Shown here: in pieces, positions 39,465 through 41,253 of the stretch
Layout of the letters: the number at the start of each line of letters is the position of its first letter
How positions within the stretch are numbered: the stretch's first letter is position 1
DNA from: DUZB01 sp964407525
GTDB lineage: Bacteria; Desulfobacterota; DSM-4660; Desulfatiglandales; Desulfatiglandaceae
Assembly (NCBI GenBank): GCA_964407525.1
Contig: CAYOWC010000012.1
Span: 1 to 41,253 of the forward strand
Length of the DNA: 41,253 nucleotides
Direction: 5' to 3'
Notes under the pieces: model-generated
What the model saw: only the letters and a program-made list of their open reading frames with translations
What the model was told of the DNA's origin: nothing
The model's database searches: none
Program-made: the position numbers and the translations under genes

Positions 39465-40838
39465 CTACGGCAGATAAATATGCCTTCCAAGGGCATTTCG
39501 CGCAGCCTCAGGAAGGGATTCACTGAGCGTTGGATGGGGAAAAGAGGCTCGGGCCAAATCATCCAGAGTACCTTCCATCTGGATGGCCAGAACGGCTTGC
39601 CCGGCCATTTCAGCCACATTGCTCCCGATGAAATGAACACCCAGCAATTCTCCATATTTCTTTGCAGCCACAACCTCTACCATGCCTTCATTTTCGGAAA
39701 GCAGCATTCCGAAGGGATTCATCCCGTATGGGGCAGCCCCTATAAGCACATCATGGCCCGCCTTCTTGGCCTCTTTTTCCGTCAGTCCCACGCTGGCCAC
39801 CTGGGGTTGCGTGTAAAGAACCCGAGTGAAGGTCAAGGGATTCATGCTCGCGTTCAATCCCATAGCGTTTTCCGCTGCCACGATCGCTCCTTCCGAGGAG
39901 AAATGGGAATAATGTCTGCTTTGGGGACCGGTAAGATCGCCAATGGCATAGACACCCTTTGCCCCTGTTTGCAGCTTGTCGTCAACCTCCAGATACTCCC
40001 CATTTTCATCAAGACCGACGCTTTTGAGCCCCAAACCCTTCAGTGAGGGGGTTCTCTCAATATAGATGATTCGATCCACCTGAAGCGTGTCATTGCCCTT
40101 TTTGGATGTAAGTTCCACGCGAAGCCCGCCGCTTTCTTTTGCGGTGTTCGTGATCTCGGCCTCTCGCTTGATCTCGATACCTTCATTTTTCAGGGCCTTG
40201 TTCAGACGGGTCCGGATAGCCTTGCTTTCATTCAGCAGAATCGTCTTGTCCGGCGTGGCCAGGACCACCTTTGTCCCGAACCGGTGAAGAAACTGGGCGA
40301 TTTCAAGAAGCCAGGGGCTTTCCCCGAAAAGGAGGACACTTTTGGGAAGTTCATCGGCGGCCAGTAGTTCATCGCTGTTAATTACCTCCGCCATCTCGCC
40401 TCCGGGGAAGTCCGGCTTTGCCCATGACGCGCCTACGGCTAAAATAACATTTTTGGTCGCAACAATTTCGCCATTTACCTCGACCTTTCCTTCCCCAGCC
40501 AGTTTTCCTTCCCCTTGGATGATTTCGATCTTGTTTTTCTTGATGGTACTTGTGACGCCCATTCTCATGAAGTTGATCATTTCATCCTGTCGCTTCTTCA
40601 ACGCAGCATAATCCCTGGTAATTCCATCAAAAGTCAAGCCCAGTTTCTTTCCAAAAGAAACCCCTCCAAGGACATCGGATGCCAACATCATATGCGCAAA
40701 AGGCACGCATCCCCTATTCATGCAAAGACCACCAAACTCTCTGGCCTCCACAATAGCGACATCTGCTCCAAGTTGTGCCGCCCTGATGGCCGCAGGCACC
40801 CCACCTGCACCTCCCCCTATGACAACTACGTCTTTCAT
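39465..40838 (-). CDS. lpdA: dihydrolipoamide dehydrogenase (E3)
   Basis: A 457-residue FAD disulfide oxidoreductase. ATG at 40838 (GAGGAGAAG upstream) precedes VVVIGGGAGGVPAA, the FAD dinucleotide motif. The redox disulfide is Cys39-Cys44 (GGLCMNRGC), followed by VPFA where most E3 proteins have xPSK. The NAD fold is about 165-275, the second FAD motif is GVYAIGDLTG, and the C-terminal active-site pair is in HPTLSESLPEAARNA (His and Glu). It reoxidises the lipoyl group of E2 with NAD. Its gene is 14 kb away from E1/E2 but has a promoter with the same AATATT-centred operator-like site, so it is probably the dedicated E3 of that complex. Confidence 0.92.
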   Translation of the reverse strand: MKDVVVIGGGAGGVPAAIRAAQLGADVAIVEAREFGGLCMNRGCVPFAHMMLASDVLGGVSFGKKLGLTFDGITRDYAALKKRQDEMINFMRMGVTSTIKKNKIEIIQGEGKLAGEGKVEVNGEIVATKNVILAVGASWAKPDFPGGEMAEVINSDELLAADELPKSVLLFGESPWLLEIAQFLHRFGTKVVLATPDKTILLNESKAIRTRLNKALKNEGIEIKREAEITNTAKESGGLRVELTSKKGNDTLQVDRIIYIERTPSLKGLGLKSVGLDENGEYLEVDDKLQTGAKGVYAIGDLTGPQSRHYSHFSSEGAIVAAENAMGLNASMNPLTFTRVLYTQPQVASVGLTEKEAKKAGHDVLIGAAPYGMNPFGMLLSENEGMVEVVAAKKYGELLGVHFIGSNVAEMAGQAVLAIQMEGTLDDLARASFPHPTLSESLPEAARNALGRHIYLP

Positions 40839-40946
40839 AATCTTCTCCTCATTCTTCTTCGATATGGATCGCATATCTCAAACGATCTCTTGCAGGCCTT
40901 TCGGGCCTTTCAAAACCCTGAGGCAATATGACCCCATTACTTATGA

Positions 40947-40975
40947 ATAATATTGCAATAACATGTTAATGTCAA
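40947..40975 (-). promoter_or_regulatory. predicted promoter and GntR operator of the lpd operon
   Basis: On the minus strand TTGACA (40970-40975), a 17-bp spacer, then TATTAT (40947-40952). The -10 overlaps CAATATTA, the same position and core as in the other three promoters. The start codon is about 109 bp downstream of the -10 box. Confidence 0.55.
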
Positions 40976-41253
40976 TGTTCTTGACCCGGCTGAATCGGCC
41001 TCAATAAACTGGCTGCCTGGTTTTGGAGCCGGATTTCAGGTTGGCCTGCCTGGCTTCTTAGACAACCACCAGAACTTCCTATCTTGAATTCTGGATGTGG
41101 GTTTTTTTGTTTTGGGAGCAATGATTTAAAGATAAAGACTATAACCCATAAAACACAGACGTTCCATCTGACTCGCGGAAGCTCGCTGGTGAACTTCACA
41201 TGATCATCGAGCAGGGTCCATCGTAATGGAGGGTAGAGAACACCGAGTAAACG
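40972..41253 (-). other. open reading frame running in from the right edge (doubtful)
   Basis: A minus-strand frame is open from the window edge to a TGA at 40972, 93 codons, with no complete start needed inside the window. Its translation is low in complexity for a protein (many Arg, Gln, Pro, with patches such as IGSSGGCLRSQAGQPEIRL) and shows no domain I recognise. Its stop lies inside the lpd -35 box. It may be the tail of a neighbouring gene or, more likely, part of another dispersed repeat. Nothing else is visible in 40976-41253. Confidence 0.25.

Overview
The window is a 41-kb piece of a bacterial chromosome with one 100-N scaffold gap at 25465-25564. It is densely packed with catabolic operons. 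I infer an anaerobic member of the Desulfobacterota/Deltaproteobacteria, with moderate confidence. The support is a PorGDAB-type 2-oxoacid:ferredoxin oxidoreductase, a molybdenum hydroxylase next to NuoEFG-like subunits, intermediate GC content, and many short dispersed palindromic repeats. No rRNA, tRNA, CRISPR array, prophage or transposase gene is visible.

Left half (1-18.9 kb, all minus strand). An IclR-type regulator (18025-18780) lies upstream of porG-porD-porA-porB, a KduD-like short-chain dehydrogenase, three NuoG/NuoE/NuoF-like diaphorase subunits, and a three-subunit molybdenum hydroxylase of the xanthine dehydrogenase family. These are followed by a complete polyol/glycerol-type ABC importer: a small two-helix membrane protein, two ATPases, a binding protein and two permeases. 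A monoacylglycerol-lipase-like hydrolase and the start of a MoaD/ThiS-like protein complete the run, the latter cut by the window edge. Two copies of a 15-bp palindrome, one before iclR and one before porG, look like the IclR operator.

Right half (19.2-41 kb). Three transcription units surround a GntR/UTRA regulator (25878-26606). The first is a minus-strand operon for an acetoin/2-oxoacid dehydrogenase E1-alpha, E1-beta and E2, a NagD-like HAD phosphatase, a class II aldolase and a CbbY-like HAD phosphatase. The second is a plus-strand operon for a second sugar/polyol ABC importer with a Tat-exported binding protein, two FGGY kinases and a nitrilase-family amidohydrolase. The third is a minus-strand operon for dihydrolipoamide dehydrogenase (E3), a universal stress protein, a third FGGY kinase and an alpha/beta hydrolase. 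All four promoters (gntR, E1-alpha, binding protein, lpd) have a TTGACA/TTGACC -35 box, a 17-18 bp spacer and a -10 box inside an AATATT-centred dyad. This suggests one GntR regulon.

Inferred physiology: a ketose or polyol (or an ester/amide derivative of one) is imported by a Glp/Mal-type transporter and phosphorylated by an FGGY kinase. It is then cleaved by the class II aldolase, tidied by HAD phosphatases, and oxidised by the E1/E2/E3 complex. The IclR half would handle a related substrate through an aldehyde- or hydroxyl-converting molybdoenzyme wired to NAD(H) and ferredoxin. The substrates cannot be named from sequence. Repeat elements (a 192-bp palindrome, a TIR-type family in three places, a CTCACGCAAAG family in three places, a REP hairpin and others) fill nearly all of the longer gaps between genes.
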